This document shows positions 35,386-44,364 of a stretch of DNA of 64,000 nt, in pieces. This stretch comes from Martelella sp. AD-3. GTDB taxonomy: Bacteria > Pseudomonadota > Alphaproteobacteria > Rhizobiales > Rhizobiaceae. Location: the NCBI RefSeq assembly GCF_001578105.1, contig NZ_CP014276.1, forward strand, positions 186,001-250,000, in the 5' to 3' direction. The notes under the pieces were generated by a model. The model did no database searches. It was not told where the DNA came from and saw only the letters and a program-made list of their open reading frames with translations. The first letter of the stretch is position 1, and each line of letters starts with the position of its first letter. The translations under genes and the position numbers were made by a program.

Positions 35386-36840
35386 TCAGTCCAGAGCCAT
35401 GCAGAGATATTTGATCTCCAGGAATTCCTCGATCCCGTACTTGGAACCTTCCCGCCCGAGGCCGGAGGATTTGACGCCGCCAAAGGGCGCTTCGGCGGTC
35501 GAGATCAAACCCGTATTGATGCCGACCATGCCGCTCTCGATCTCCTCTGCCACCTTCCAGACCGTCGAAATGTCGCGGGCGTAAAAATAGGCGGCAAGGC
35601 CGAACTCGGTATCATTGGCGAGCCTGATACCTTCATCCACGGTGTTGAAGCGGATCACCGGCGCGACCGGCCCGAAGGTTTCTTCAGCCAGGATTTTCAT
35701 GCCGGGTTTGACGCCGCCCAGAACCGTGGGCCGGTAGTATGTGCCGCCCAGATCGGACCGGCTGCCGCCCTCGATCACGGTCGCGCCCTTCGAAACGGCG
35801 TCGGCCACATGATCCTCGACTTTCGCAAGCGCCGCGTCATCGATGAGCGGGCCGATCGCGACCCCTTCGGCCATGCCGTCACCGACCTTCAGTCCCGTAA
35901 TTGCCCTGGCCAGCTTTTCGGTAAAGGCATCGGCGATTTCGCTTTGGGCGTAGATCCGGTTTGCGCAGACACAGGTCTGCCCGGCATTTCGGAACTTGGC
36001 GATTATCGCGCCTTCGACAGCCTTGTCGAGATCGGCATCGTTGAAGACCAGGAAAGGCGCATTGCCGCCGAGTTCCAGCGAAAGCTTCTTCACATCGTGG
36101 GCGCATTGACGCATCAGGATGCGACCCACTTCGGTGGAGCCGGTGAAGGTGAGTTTGCGCACCTTGGGATTGGTGCACAATTCCATGCCCATGCCCTTGG
36201 AGTCGGTGCCCGGCAGAATGGACAGCACGCCTTCGGGAATCCCGGCTCTTTCTCCAAGCACCGCCATGGCAAGCGCCGAAAGCGGGGTCTTTTCGGCCGG
36301 GCGACCGACAAAGCTGCAGCCGGCGGCAAGTGCCGGGCCGACCTTGCGGGCGATCATCGCATTGGGGAAATTCCATGGCGTGATTGATCCGACAACGCCT
36401 ATCGGCTGCTTGATCGTGATGATCCGCTTGTCGGGCTGATGACCGGGAATGACATCGCCATAGATGCGCCGCCCCTCTTCGGCGAACCATTGGATGAAGG
36501 AGGCGCCGTAGGCAATCTCGCCCCTGGCCTCGGCAAGCGGCTTGCCCATTTCGGCGGTCAGGATTTTCGCCAGATCCTCCTGGTTTTCCAGCAGCAGGCT
36601 GTTCCAGCGAAGCAGGATCTGCGATCGATCCTTGGCGGTCAGTCCCCGCCAGCGCTTCTGTGCCTCGTAAGCGCGGTCAATGGCCTTGCCGACATCGGCA
36701 GCCGGAATATCGGCCACCATGGCAATGCGTTCCCCGGTTGCCGGATTCGTGACGGGAAAGGACTTCTCAGCCTCCACCCACGTGCCGGCGAGAAAGGCGC
36801 GATGTTCGAGCAGGCTCGGATCCTGGAGTTGAAGTGACAC
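35386..36840 (-). CDS. gabD: Succinate-semialdehyde dehydrogenase
   Basis: A 484-residue aldehyde dehydrogenase of the GabD type. Cofactor and catalytic landmarks are TPWNFPNAMIARKVGPALAAGC, FTGSTEVGR, LELGGNAPF (catalytic Glu) and NAGQTCVCANRI (catalytic Cys). It converts succinate semialdehyde to succinate. Last gene of the long leftward operon; immediately upstream is an iron alcohol dehydrogenase and further upstream a lactonase, the same trio as attK/blcA, attL/blcB and attM/blcC. A glutarate-semialdehyde role is an alternative. Confidence 0.88.
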   Translation of the reverse strand: MSLQLQDPSLLEHRAFLAGTWVEAEKSFPVTNPATGERIAMVADIPAADVGKAIDRAYEAQKRWRGLTAKDRSQILLRWNSLLLENQEDLAKILTAEMGKPLAEARGEIAYGASFIQWFAEEGRRIYGDVIPGHQPDKRIITIKQPIGVVGSITPWNFPNAMIARKVGPALAAGCSFVGRPAEKTPLSALAMAVLGERAGIPEGVLSILPGTDSKGMGMELCTNPKVRKLTFTGSTEVGRILMRQCAHDVKKLSLELGGNAPFLVFNDADLDKAVEGAIIAKFRNAGQTCVCANRIYAQSEIADAFTEKLARAITGLKVGDGMAEGVAIGPLIDDAALAKVEDHVADAVSKGATVIEGGSRSDLGGTYYRPTVLGGVKPGMKILAEETFGPVAPVIRFNTVDEGIRLANDTEFGLAAYFYARDISTVWKVAEEIESGMVGINTGLISTAEAPFGGVKSSGLGREGSKYGIEEFLEIKYLCMALD

Positions 36841-36864
36841 GGCCGTTCCTTTCTTTGTGAATTA

Positions 36865-38022
36865 TCAGAAAGCCGCGCGGTATATCGAAAGCGCATCGGC
36901 TTCCGACAGGGGTCGCGGATTGTTGACGAGAAGTCGGGTCTGGTTCATCGCGTCGGAGGCGAGCTTCGGCAGGATGTCCCGCGGAATCTCCATTGCCCTC
37001 AAATTCTGCGGCAGGCCGCAGGCGCGCGAAAGGTCCGCAAGCTTCTCGCAGAAGGCCGCCGCCCGTTCCTGTCCCTCGAATGCCGACAGTTCGGGAAACA
37101 CGAAAGGTGCAAGCGTGGCATAGGGGCCCGGCGTGGTCACGATGTTGAAACGCAGGACATGCGGCAGAACCAGTGCATTGGAGAGCCCGTGGGGGATGTG
37201 AAAGTGCCCCCCAAGCGGATAGGCGAGCGCGTGAACGGCGGCGACTGGCGAGTTGGCGAAGGCCTGCCCGGCAAGCATCGACCCCAAGAGCATATCGGAC
37301 CTTGCTTCGACATCCTTGCCGTCGTGGACCGCTTTCAGAAGCGAACGCCCCATCAACGTCAGCGCCTGCGTCGCCAGCATGCGCGACAGCGGGTTGTTGT
37401 TGGGGCTGGCCGAGGCGAAGGCCTCGATGGCATGAACCATCGCATCGATCCCCGTCGCAGCCGTGATGTGCGGCGGTAGGCCATAGGTCAGCGCCGGATC
37501 AAGGAGCGCGACATCGGGAAGGAGCAGCGGCGAGACGACGCCCATCTTCTCGCTGGCGCCGGTCGTGACGATGGAAATCGGCGTGACCTCCGAACCTGTA
37601 CCGGCGGTTGTCGGCACGAGTATCAGCGGCAGGCGCGGTCCGCGCGCCTTGCCGACGCCGTATACATCCGCGAGCGTTTCGGTTCCCGGCACCAGCAGCG
37701 CGACAAGCTTGGCAACATCGAGCGACGATCCTCCGCCAAGCCCGACGATGCCCTCAACGCCTGCCGAACGGGCGGCCGCGACCGCCCCGAGCACCACATG
37801 TTCCGGCGGATCGGCTTCAACGTCCTTGAACAGTTCGACCGTGATGCCGCCGTCGCGAAACTGCTTCAGCGCGCGCTCCACCATGCCCGTTGCCATCATT
37901 CCGGGATCGGTCACGAGCATGATGCGGTCGCCGATCTGCGCGCTGACCAGTTCGGCCAGTTCGTCAAAAGTGCCAGTGCCGAACCTGATCGACTTGGCCG
38001 TGTTGAATGCAAATCTATCCAT
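36865..38022 (-). CDS. Iron-containing alcohol dehydrogenase, probable 4-hydroxybutyrate dehydrogenase
   Basis: A 385-residue group III alcohol dehydrogenase. Cofactor motif GLGGGSSLDVAKL, and metal-ligand region HIPHGLSNALVLPHVLRFN. Together with the adjacent succinate-semialdehyde dehydrogenase it would oxidise 4-hydroxybutyrate to succinate in two steps. The gene lies 24 bases before the SSADH gene on the same strand. The specific substrate is inferred from the gene trio, not from sequence alone; maleylacetate reductase-like or lactaldehyde activities are alternatives. Confidence 0.85.
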   Translation of the reverse strand: MDRFAFNTAKSIRFGTGTFDELAELVSAQIGDRIMLVTDPGMMATGMVERALKQFRDGGITVELFKDVEADPPEHVVLGAVAAARSAGVEGIVGLGGGSSLDVAKLVALLVPGTETLADVYGVGKARGPRLPLILVPTTAGTGSEVTPISIVTTGASEKMGVVSPLLLPDVALLDPALTYGLPPHITAATGIDAMVHAIEAFASASPNNNPLSRMLATQALTLMGRSLLKAVHDGKDVEARSDMLLGSMLAGQAFANSPVAAVHALAYPLGGHFHIPHGLSNALVLPHVLRFNIVTTPGPYATLAPFVFPELSAFEGQERAAAFCEKLADLSRACGLPQNLRAMEIPRDILPKLASDAMNQTRLLVNNPRPLSEADALSIYRAAF

Positions 38023-38043
38023 CGTTTATCTCCAAAACCGGCC

Positions 38044-39993
38044 TCAACCGCCGAAACTGAATGCAATAAGGACAACCAGAGCGAAGCTGACGGCTCCGGT
38101 TATGACCAGGATACCGAGCCGCTCCCGCTCGGCCCGGCTTTGATCAGGCCGAAGGCGCGGCGGCGGTTCATAGGGCGGTATTTCGACGGTAACCGGGCTT
38201 GCCATCTCCATTTTGTAGCTGAGGAACCAGGCGAGCCCGACGCCGAGTATCCACGCGGCGAGCGCCCAGGCCCAAAGCGAAGGCATGCCGAGAAGCCAGA
38301 CCGGGGCCGCAGCATCGCCGCCGGTGAAGGCGGTGTTGCCGAAGATCAGTCCCGGCCCGACGGCAAGGAAAAACCAGGCAAGGACAGCCGACCAGGCAAA
38401 AGCACGAAACCGGCGCGCCTCCCCGCCCGACGCCAGAAGCGTTGCATAGAGTTTGCGGATCTCGCGGGCCTCCTCGCAAAGCGCATCGCGGTTTGTGATC
38501 GCCGAAATGATCAGGACTGCGGTAACATTGGCGGCCATGCCCCAGACGGCGGAATGGATCGTCCACGGCCAGCGCCCCCAGGGCAGCTCCAGCCCCAGGA
38601 ACGAAAGTAACTGATAGCCGAGCGGCTCCGTCAGCACGACGCCGGCAAGACCGAACCCGACGCCGAGAACGGCAGCGGGACGCGTGATCCAGCCAAGCCA
38701 TGTCACGCCGAGCATCGGAACCCAGAGCTGAAACGCAGCGGGCAAGGCCAGGCCAGCGAGCGCCGACACGGTAACCGGGGTCAGGTTCTGCATCACCAGG
38801 GCCACCACGGTGAGTACCGCGATCACCACGCGGGTGAGCGTGATTGTCGCCCGCTGACCAAGCGCCGCATTGAAATACGGCTTGTAGAGATGGCGCACCA
38901 GTGTCTCGCCGGCCACAAACAGGGAGAGGCCGGCCAAGAGCTGGACGCCGGCGCCGATGCCGATGAAGATCCAGGCCGCAAACCAGGGCGAAGAAACCTG
39001 CATAGCGTCCAGCAGCGGCACTAGCCTGAGAGCGGGATCGAGCAGGCCGGCCAGGCCGGCGATCGCGATCGCGAAAATGATCAATGCGCCGAAGAAACCG
39101 GCTGTGACCCAGGTCTGCCCGGCGGCAAAACCTTTCGGCGAGCGCGTCGACAGCACCACTTTGAGCACCACCGGGCTGGCCTGAAACCCCATCAGCGCGA
39201 AAGCGAGGCTGAGATTGGCGATGGCTGTGTGCGACGTTGCCGCGTCACCGCCGCGGCCAAGCCCGCCGGTAAAACGAATAATGCCGTCGACGCTGAAAAA
39301 CCGGGCATTGTCCGGCGACATCGCAAGTCGATAGAGATTGGCATTGAGCGCAGCAAAGCCGCCGCTCCACGAAAGCGCAAAACCCGCCAGCGCAACAATC
39401 GCGCAAAAAACCAGCGCCGCCTGAATGAAGCCGAAATAGCCGAGCGCGCGCATGCCGCCGATGCCGACCCCTGCAAACAGAACGAAGCCGAAAACGGTGC
39501 TGGCCACGAGCGGCGACAGCGCGCCGCCGCTCAAAACCGACGCGATACTGGCAAAAGCCCTGATCTGCAGGCCGGAAAATCCGATGGCGAACAGAACCGC
39601 CACCAGAGCGACGACGGCAACGAGAAACGGACTTTGAAAATAGGCCCGGAAGATTTCCGCCTGAGACGATACCCGCAATCGTTCCGCGGCAAACCACACC
39701 CGCTTGAAGAACACGATGCCGGGGAGCGCGACCAGCACGCCGCCGACGAGATAGACCGGCATCGAGAACCCGTCGTCACTGATGGCGCTGCCCGCGCCGA
39801 GCACGAACCAGGCGGCAAGGCTGGCGCCGGCAATCACCAGCGCCGAGAGCCAGGGCGCCAAGGAGTGGGCGGCGGAGAAGAAGCCCCCGTCCCCGACATT
39901 CATGCGCGCGGAGACGCGTACCCAGTGCAGCATCACGGCGATATAGAGAAGGCTGCAAAGCGGAAACCAGACGGATTCGGAAATGCTGCTCAT
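38044..39993 (-). CDS. Sodium:solute symporter family protein
   Basis: A 649-residue, very hydrophobic protein with about 13-14 membrane segments. It shows the SSS pattern near the N-terminus (ARMNVGDGGFFSAAHSLAPWLSALVIAGASLAAWFVLG) and SSQAEIFRAYFQSPFLVA after the second helix. Longer than typical 500-550 residue symporters because of extra C-terminal helices. Its ATG overlaps the stop of a small four-helix protein by 4 bases, implying coupled synthesis. Probably brings in a carboxylate or related solute for the same operon; the solute is unknown. Confidence 0.75.
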   Translation of the reverse strand: MSSISESVWFPLCSLLYIAVMLHWVRVSARMNVGDGGFFSAAHSLAPWLSALVIAGASLAAWFVLGAGSAISDDGFSMPVYLVGGVLVALPGIVFFKRVWFAAERLRVSSQAEIFRAYFQSPFLVAVVALVAVLFAIGFSGLQIRAFASIASVLSGGALSPLVASTVFGFVLFAGVGIGGMRALGYFGFIQAALVFCAIVALAGFALSWSGGFAALNANLYRLAMSPDNARFFSVDGIIRFTGGLGRGGDAATSHTAIANLSLAFALMGFQASPVVLKVVLSTRSPKGFAAGQTWVTAGFFGALIIFAIAIAGLAGLLDPALRLVPLLDAMQVSSPWFAAWIFIGIGAGVQLLAGLSLFVAGETLVRHLYKPYFNAALGQRATITLTRVVIAVLTVVALVMQNLTPVTVSALAGLALPAAFQLWVPMLGVTWLGWITRPAAVLGVGFGLAGVVLTEPLGYQLLSFLGLELPWGRWPWTIHSAVWGMAANVTAVLIISAITNRDALCEEAREIRKLYATLLASGGEARRFRAFAWSAVLAWFFLAVGPGLIFGNTAFTGGDAAAPVWLLGMPSLWAWALAAWILGVGLAWFLSYKMEMASPVTVEIPPYEPPPRLRPDQSRAERERLGILVITGAVSFALVVLIAFSFGG

Positions 39994-40415
39994 TGGGGCT
40001 CATTCCCGCTTTCCGCCGGTTTGAAGTGGAAGCGCGAGAACGCTCCCCTCAGTCCGTGCCGCGTTGAAAGATAGAGGAGAAAGCCGCAGACGAGCACGGC
40101 GAAAAGCGTGAGCCCTGACCAGTAATCGACAGCCGTCAGACCGCCATCGAGCCATGCCGCGATGAAGACGAGCGCAAACACGCCGAAGGCGCCGATGCCA
40201 AGCGTAGCCTCGCCGGCGGAAAAGCCACAATCGTTCACCGCGTTGATGACGATATGGATCGCGAAGGTGACGACGACCAGGGCGACGCCCGCCAGCGACA
40301 GGAGGTAGGAATCGCGTGCAAGACCCTCCAGAAAAAACGCAAGAGCGGAAAAGCCCGACGTCGCCCATGCGGCGAAGACAAGAAGATTTCGCTCAACCTT
40401 CGCGTGTCCCGACAT
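39990..40415 (-). CDS. Small four-helix membrane protein, unknown function
   Basis: A 141-residue protein with four predicted membrane helices (about residues 9-29, 38-60, 73-90, 98-116) and a basic C-terminal tail (RHGLRGAFSRFHFK). I do not recognise the family. Its coding end overlaps the symporter start by 4 bases, the sort of arrangement seen for a small accessory subunit and its main transporter. The upstream neighbour is the YqiK-type flotillin gene (28 bases between). Confidence 0.7.
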   Translation of the reverse strand: MSGHAKVERNLLVFAAWATSGFSALAFFLEGLARDSYLLSLAGVALVVVTFAIHIVINAVNDCGFSAGEATLGIGAFGVFALVFIAAWLDGGLTAVDYWSGLTLFAVLVCGFLLYLSTRHGLRGAFSRFHFKPAESGNEPQ

Positions 40416-40442
40416 TTAAAAACTCCGGTTCTGCAGCCTTGG

Positions 40443-42182
40443 TCAGTGCCTGTCGGCAGGTTTGGTCGGTGCTTTGGCGGCGCCGCCCGGCAATGTCCTG
40501 CCGGCATCGGCTTCCTGCTGTTCCGGTGTCGTGTAGACCATCTTGGAAAGATCCTGCAGCGCGAGGGTGCGATGGACCGCATCGCCGCTGAGGCCGATCT
40601 CGTTCAGAAGCTGGTCGACAAACGGCGCCTGCGAGCGATAGCGCAACGCCGAGGAGACGACCTGATCGGCGAGATTGCCATCGCGCGGCTGCCCTGTCCC
40701 GTCGCCATCCCTGCCGCCGCCTTCGCCGCCGGCCGCAGCGGAGCGGCCGCCGCCCGCGTCGCTGCCGGAAAAGCCGGGCAATCCGTCGACATGAAGGATC
40801 TTGATGCCCTCGATCTTCTCCATCGGCTTTACGCTTTCGCGAATGATTGCGGGCAGGTTCTCGACCAGCGACTTGTGCAGGCTGCTGCGGCGGCTGGCAT
40901 CGGTTCTGAGATTCTCGGCTTCGTTGAGCTTCTGCTTGCCCTCGGCCTCGACCGCATAGCGTTCCGCCATGGCAGCCACCGTGATGCGCTCCGCTTCGGC
41001 GCGATCCTTGGCCGCCTCCTTTTCCGCCTGGGCGAGAATGCGCAGACGCGTACCCTCCGATTCCGCGCGTTTTTGCGCTTCGATCAGCTCGATCGACTTC
41101 TGGCGGTTGGCGATTTCGGTGTCGCGGATGGTCTGGACGCGTTCCTGCGCCTCGATCATCTTGGCGCGGGCTGCCTCTGCCTCGGCCTGCGCTTCCGAGC
41201 GTTCTTTCGATTTCGCGGAAACGGCGATTTCGCGCATCTGGTCTTCGAGCTGGAGCGTTTCCTTGCGCTTGATTTCGATGCGCTCGAGTTCCTGCTCCAT
41301 GGCAATGCGCGCGCGCTCGACAGCTTCACGTTCCTTGATCTTGACGGCCTCGATCTCACGCTCGCGCGCTGCGTTCTCGCTGGCGATCTCGGTCTTGCGT
41401 TGGGCCCGCTGGACGGCGACCTCCATTTCATGGCTGAGACGCGCATATTCGGTGTCGCGCTGGATCTCGAGAGAGCGCTTCTCCGCCTCGAGGTTTTTCA
41501 GTCGCACCGCGATCATCGTGTCCTTCTCGATGTCGTTGCGCTTCTTCTTGCGGCTTTCAATCTGCTCGGTCAGGATCGTCAGGCCTTCCGCATCAAAGGT
41601 GTTCGAAGGGTCGAACAGCGAAATGTCGGTCTGGTCGAGCGAGGTCAGCGAAACCGATTCCAGCTCCAGGCCGTCAAGCGCAAGGCTTTCGGCCACTTCC
41701 CGGCGAACTTCCTTGACGAAGTCCATGCGGTTTTCGTGGATATGCTCCAGCGTCATCTTCGCAGCCGCTCCGCCCATCGCATCGATGAAGCGACCCTGAA
41801 TGAGATCCTTCAGCTCTTCCGCGTGCATGGTGCGGTTTCCGAGAGAGCGCGCGGCTGTTGCCACCGCATCGTTATCGGGGTGAACGCGGACATAGAATTC
41901 CACTGTCAGCTCGACCCGCATCCGGTCCTTCGTAATCAAGGACTTCTCGCGCGCCCGGATGATTTCCAGACGCAGCGTGTTCATATTGACCTCAGTGAGA
42001 TCGTGGAGGATCGGCAGGACCAGCGCACCGCCGCCCATCACCACCTTCTCGCCGCCGAAACCGGTGCGCACGAACGAGATGTCCTTGGTCGACCGGCGAT
42101 AGAGCCAGTGCAGGAGATAGGCGCAGACCGCGATGACGATCGCCGCCAGGATGATGATTGCAATAATGTCTGCGCCCTTCAT
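40443..42182 (-). CDS. Flotillin/SPFH-family membrane scaffold (YqiK-like)
   Basis: A 579-residue protein with one N-terminal membrane helix (residues 5-27), then LYRRSTKDISFVRTGFGGEKVVMGGGALVLPILHDLTEVNMNT, the opening of YqiK-type flotillins. An SPFH domain covers roughly residues 30-210 (LITKDRMRVELTVEFYVRV). A long Glu/Ala/Arg/Lys coiled coil follows to about 440, then a glycine-rich linker and a C-terminal LADQVVSSALRYRSQAPFVDQLLNEIGL element shared with YqiK. Such proteins oligomerise and organise membrane microdomains. Placement between a rhodopsin-fold protein and a symporter in one operon suggests it scaffolds these transport proteins (inference). Confidence 0.9.
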   Translation of the reverse strand: MKGADIIAIIILAAIVIAVCAYLLHWLYRRSTKDISFVRTGFGGEKVVMGGGALVLPILHDLTEVNMNTLRLEIIRAREKSLITKDRMRVELTVEFYVRVHPDNDAVATAARSLGNRTMHAEELKDLIQGRFIDAMGGAAAKMTLEHIHENRMDFVKEVRREVAESLALDGLELESVSLTSLDQTDISLFDPSNTFDAEGLTILTEQIESRKKKRNDIEKDTMIAVRLKNLEAEKRSLEIQRDTEYARLSHEMEVAVQRAQRKTEIASENAAREREIEAVKIKEREAVERARIAMEQELERIEIKRKETLQLEDQMREIAVSAKSKERSEAQAEAEAARAKMIEAQERVQTIRDTEIANRQKSIELIEAQKRAESEGTRLRILAQAEKEAAKDRAEAERITVAAMAERYAVEAEGKQKLNEAENLRTDASRRSSLHKSLVENLPAIIRESVKPMEKIEGIKILHVDGLPGFSGSDAGGGRSAAAGGEGGGRDGDGTGQPRDGNLADQVVSSALRYRSQAPFVDQLLNEIGLSGDAVHRTLALQDLSKMVYTTPEQQEADAGRTLPGGAAKAPTKPADRH

Positions 42183-42239
42183 TGGAACATCCCTTCACAG
42201 GTTAACAGGATTGAGCGGTTGCGGTCGGCATCGAAGAAA

Positions 42240-42941
42240 TCAGTCATCTGCGGTCTCTCCAGCATCCATCATCGCGACAGCGAGGACGGCGACGCCAAAC
42301 GCCATCCGGTTTAGGAAATCGGCAATGTTGTAGGCCACCGAAAGCGCTCCGGTGTCGATGTAGCCGCCAAAGGACGTGATGAAATTGCCGAGCGGATAGA
42401 TTGCCCAACCCACCGTCACGATCAGCCTGAGCCAGAAATAGCCGCGCTGCACGGCCGGCATCCGAGAATCACGAACCGCCTCGTCCATGCGGCCGAAAAA
42501 CAACTCGCCCAGAATATACAGCCAGAACACGAGACCGATGAGAAAGGCGAGCGTGGCATGCATCAGGCCGGCTTCCCCGAGATAGCGCACGAACACCATC
42601 AGCACGGACACGACGACAAGTCGCCAGAACAGGCCCATGCCCAGCTTGGCGGTGCGGCCGGCGAAGAAATAGAGAGCCAGCACTTGCAGCGGCATCGAGA
42701 TCGCCCAGCCGACATAGTGGTAGACCACCGGAACGGATTGGGCGACGGACCAGGCCTCGCGCGCCTGGAAGACGGCGAGTGTGCCCACCAGCGCGGCAAG
42801 CGCGCACAAGGCAACCGGCAGTTTCCAGGCAGGCCTGACCCAGCCCGTGCCCAGCAGCAACAGCGCCGCGGTGGCGACCAGACCCAACAGCGCAGTCGAA
42901 TAGCTCGCCGCCGTCAGATCCGCCGTTTCGAAAACTGCCAT
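42240..42941 (-). CDS. Microbial-rhodopsin homologue lacking the retinal-binding lysine
   Basis: A 233-residue protein with seven hydrophobic segments (about 13-34, 40-60, 72-93, 104-122, 128-148, 169-191, 201-225). Three stretches match proteorhodopsins: YHYVGWAISMPLQ (74-86) against YRYIDWLLTVPLQ, GEAGLMHATLAFLIGLVFWLYILGEL and VGWAIYPLG, and YNIADFLNRMAFG (204-216) against YNLADFVNKILFG. The Schiff-base Lys is Arg212 (CGG, 42306-42308). By that alignment the proton acceptor Asp is Gly78, its partner Arg is His75 and the donor Glu is Ala89; the helix-G Asp is kept (Asp208). It should therefore not bind retinal covalently. The ATG at 42941 follows GGAGAGGG. It lies 50 bases after the second ABC permease gene and 57 before the flotillin gene. 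Function unknown. Confidence 0.85.
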   Translation of the reverse strand: MAVFETADLTAASYSTALLGLVATAALLLLGTGWVRPAWKLPVALCALAALVGTLAVFQAREAWSVAQSVPVVYHYVGWAISMPLQVLALYFFAGRTAKLGMGLFWRLVVVSVLMVFVRYLGEAGLMHATLAFLIGLVFWLYILGELFFGRMDEAVRDSRMPAVQRGYFWLRLIVTVGWAIYPLGNFITSFGGYIDTGALSVAYNIADFLNRMAFGVAVLAVAMMDAGETADD

Positions 42942-42990
42942 CTTACCCTCTCCCATCACGAAACCCGGTTCTGTTCATCATCAAGCCTCC

Positions 42991-44364
42991 CTAGATCTGC
43001 GTCCTGATGTGCGGCGAGCGCGCGTAGAGCGCCACCATCGGCAGGATCAGCAGACCGAAAATGAATTGTTGCCATTCGAAATCGAGGCCAATGCCCACGA
43101 GGAACGAGGACAGCACCTGCAGCACCAATACGCCGATCACGGTGAAGCCGTAGCCACCCTGCCCGCCGATCAGCGAGGTGCCGCCGACCACGACCGCGGC
43201 AAGGGTCAGGAACAGATATTGATCGCCCACGCTGATGAAGCCGCCACCCGACCAGCCGAGCAGCAGACAGCCGGTCAGCGCTGCGAAGAAGCCGGAAAGC
43301 GCGTACATCATCACCCAGTAGACCGCTTCGGAGATCATCACGCGTTTGGCCGATGTGCGGTTGACGCCCAGCGCATAGAGAAAACGGCCATAGACGGTGT
43401 AGCGCATGCCCGCGATCAGGATCACGGCGACCACGGCCCAGATGGCGATGACCGGCGGGAAAGGCAGGCCGAAGGTCGTGCCGTTCATCGCCGCCAGATT
43501 GGAGAGCCAGTCAGGCACCGTGCCGAACACATTGCCGCCATAGGCCGTGCCGATCGAGGTCAGTATCTGCACGCCGCCGGAGATGGCAAATCCCGTGCCA
43601 AGCGTGACGATCAGCGCCTGGCCCTGAAGACGGAAGCTCAGAAAACCATTGATCAAGCCGAGCAGAATGCCAGCGGCGAGCACGATCAGCATCGCAAGCC
43701 ATGGCGGCAGGCCGAGCGCGATCAGATACATCAATCCGACATTGGCGGCGCCGATGATGAACGGAATGGACAGATCGAGCCCGCCGAGCAATGCCGCCAG
43801 CGTCTGGCCCACCGAGGCGATGCCGAGGAAGGAAGCAAACAGCAGCATCGACCTGATATTGCTGCCCGAGGCAAACCCCTCAATGTTCATTGCGCCGATC
43901 GAGAACAGGCCGGAGAGCACCATGATGCCGATGAAGGCCGATCGGTTTTCCTGAAAGAAGCGGCCCAGCGTGCGCGTCAGCACCACGATCGTCAGAAGAA
44001 TGATCAGCGATATGACGTTCCAGATATTGAAAAACGTCTCGATGGTCAGCGACAGCGCCAGGAAAATCCCGCAGATGACCAGAAAGCCGTAGATGGCCGG
44101 CCGAAACTGCTGCCAGACCTGCCGCAATTCGGACGGCTGGCCCTCCGTCTCGCCCGTCTTTTCGCGTTCGAACTGGCCGAGAACAAACCGCCAGCCCCAG
44201 GTAAAGGCTGCCATGGTGGCGATGGCGGCCAGAATGATCATCTGCACCGAAAGCCCCTGCATGAAGCCGAAGACGACGCCGACGACAGTCAGGACGAGAC
44301 CGATTGCAAGGCCAAGAATGGTGGCAGGAAGACCCAGCCGGGGCGTCGAACCGGTCATGCTCAT
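42991..44364 (-). CDS. Enlarged ribose-type ABC transporter permease, second subunit
   Basis: A 457-residue permease. The C-terminal 330 residues are a BPD_transp_2 domain (LAALLGGLDLSIPFIIGAANVGL, VVVGGTSLIGGQGGYGFTVIGV). An N-terminal extension of about 120 residues adds four hydrophobic segments split by a hydrophilic loop (LGQFEREKTGETEGQPSELRQVWQQFRP). Ordinary RbsC-type permeases are 310-350 residues. Its start overlaps the stop of the first permease gene by 4 bases. It forms a heterodimeric channel with that subunit. Confidence 0.88.
   Translation of the reverse strand: MSMTGSTPRLGLPATILGLAIGLVLTVVGVVFGFMQGLSVQMIILAAIATMAAFTWGWRFVLGQFEREKTGETEGQPSELRQVWQQFRPAIYGFLVICGIFLALSLTIETFFNIWNVISLIILLTIVVLTRTLGRFFQENRSAFIGIMVLSGLFSIGAMNIEGFASGSNIRSMLLFASFLGIASVGQTLAALLGGLDLSIPFIIGAANVGLMYLIALGLPPWLAMLIVLAAGILLGLINGFLSFRLQGQALIVTLGTGFAISGGVQILTSIGTAYGGNVFGTVPDWLSNLAAMNGTTFGLPFPPVIAIWAVVAVILIAGMRYTVYGRFLYALGVNRTSAKRVMISEAVYWVMMYALSGFFAALTGCLLLGWSGGGFISVGDQYLFLTLAAVVVGGTSLIGGQGGYGFTVIGVLVLQVLSSFLVGIGLDFEWQQFIFGLLILPMVALYARSPHIRTQI

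Noticed and set aside
40254..42314. A 686-codon plus-strand frame opposite the flotillin gene
   Set aside because: Its apparent Leu/Phe/Asp repeats are the reverse image of the Glu/Ala/Arg coiled coil on the minus strand; no start signal or family.
42240..42941. Possible light-driven proton or ion pump
   Set aside because: The retinal lysine is Arg and the acceptor and donor residues are Gly and Ala; pumping as in proteorhodopsin is not plausible. No retinal synthesis gene is in the window.
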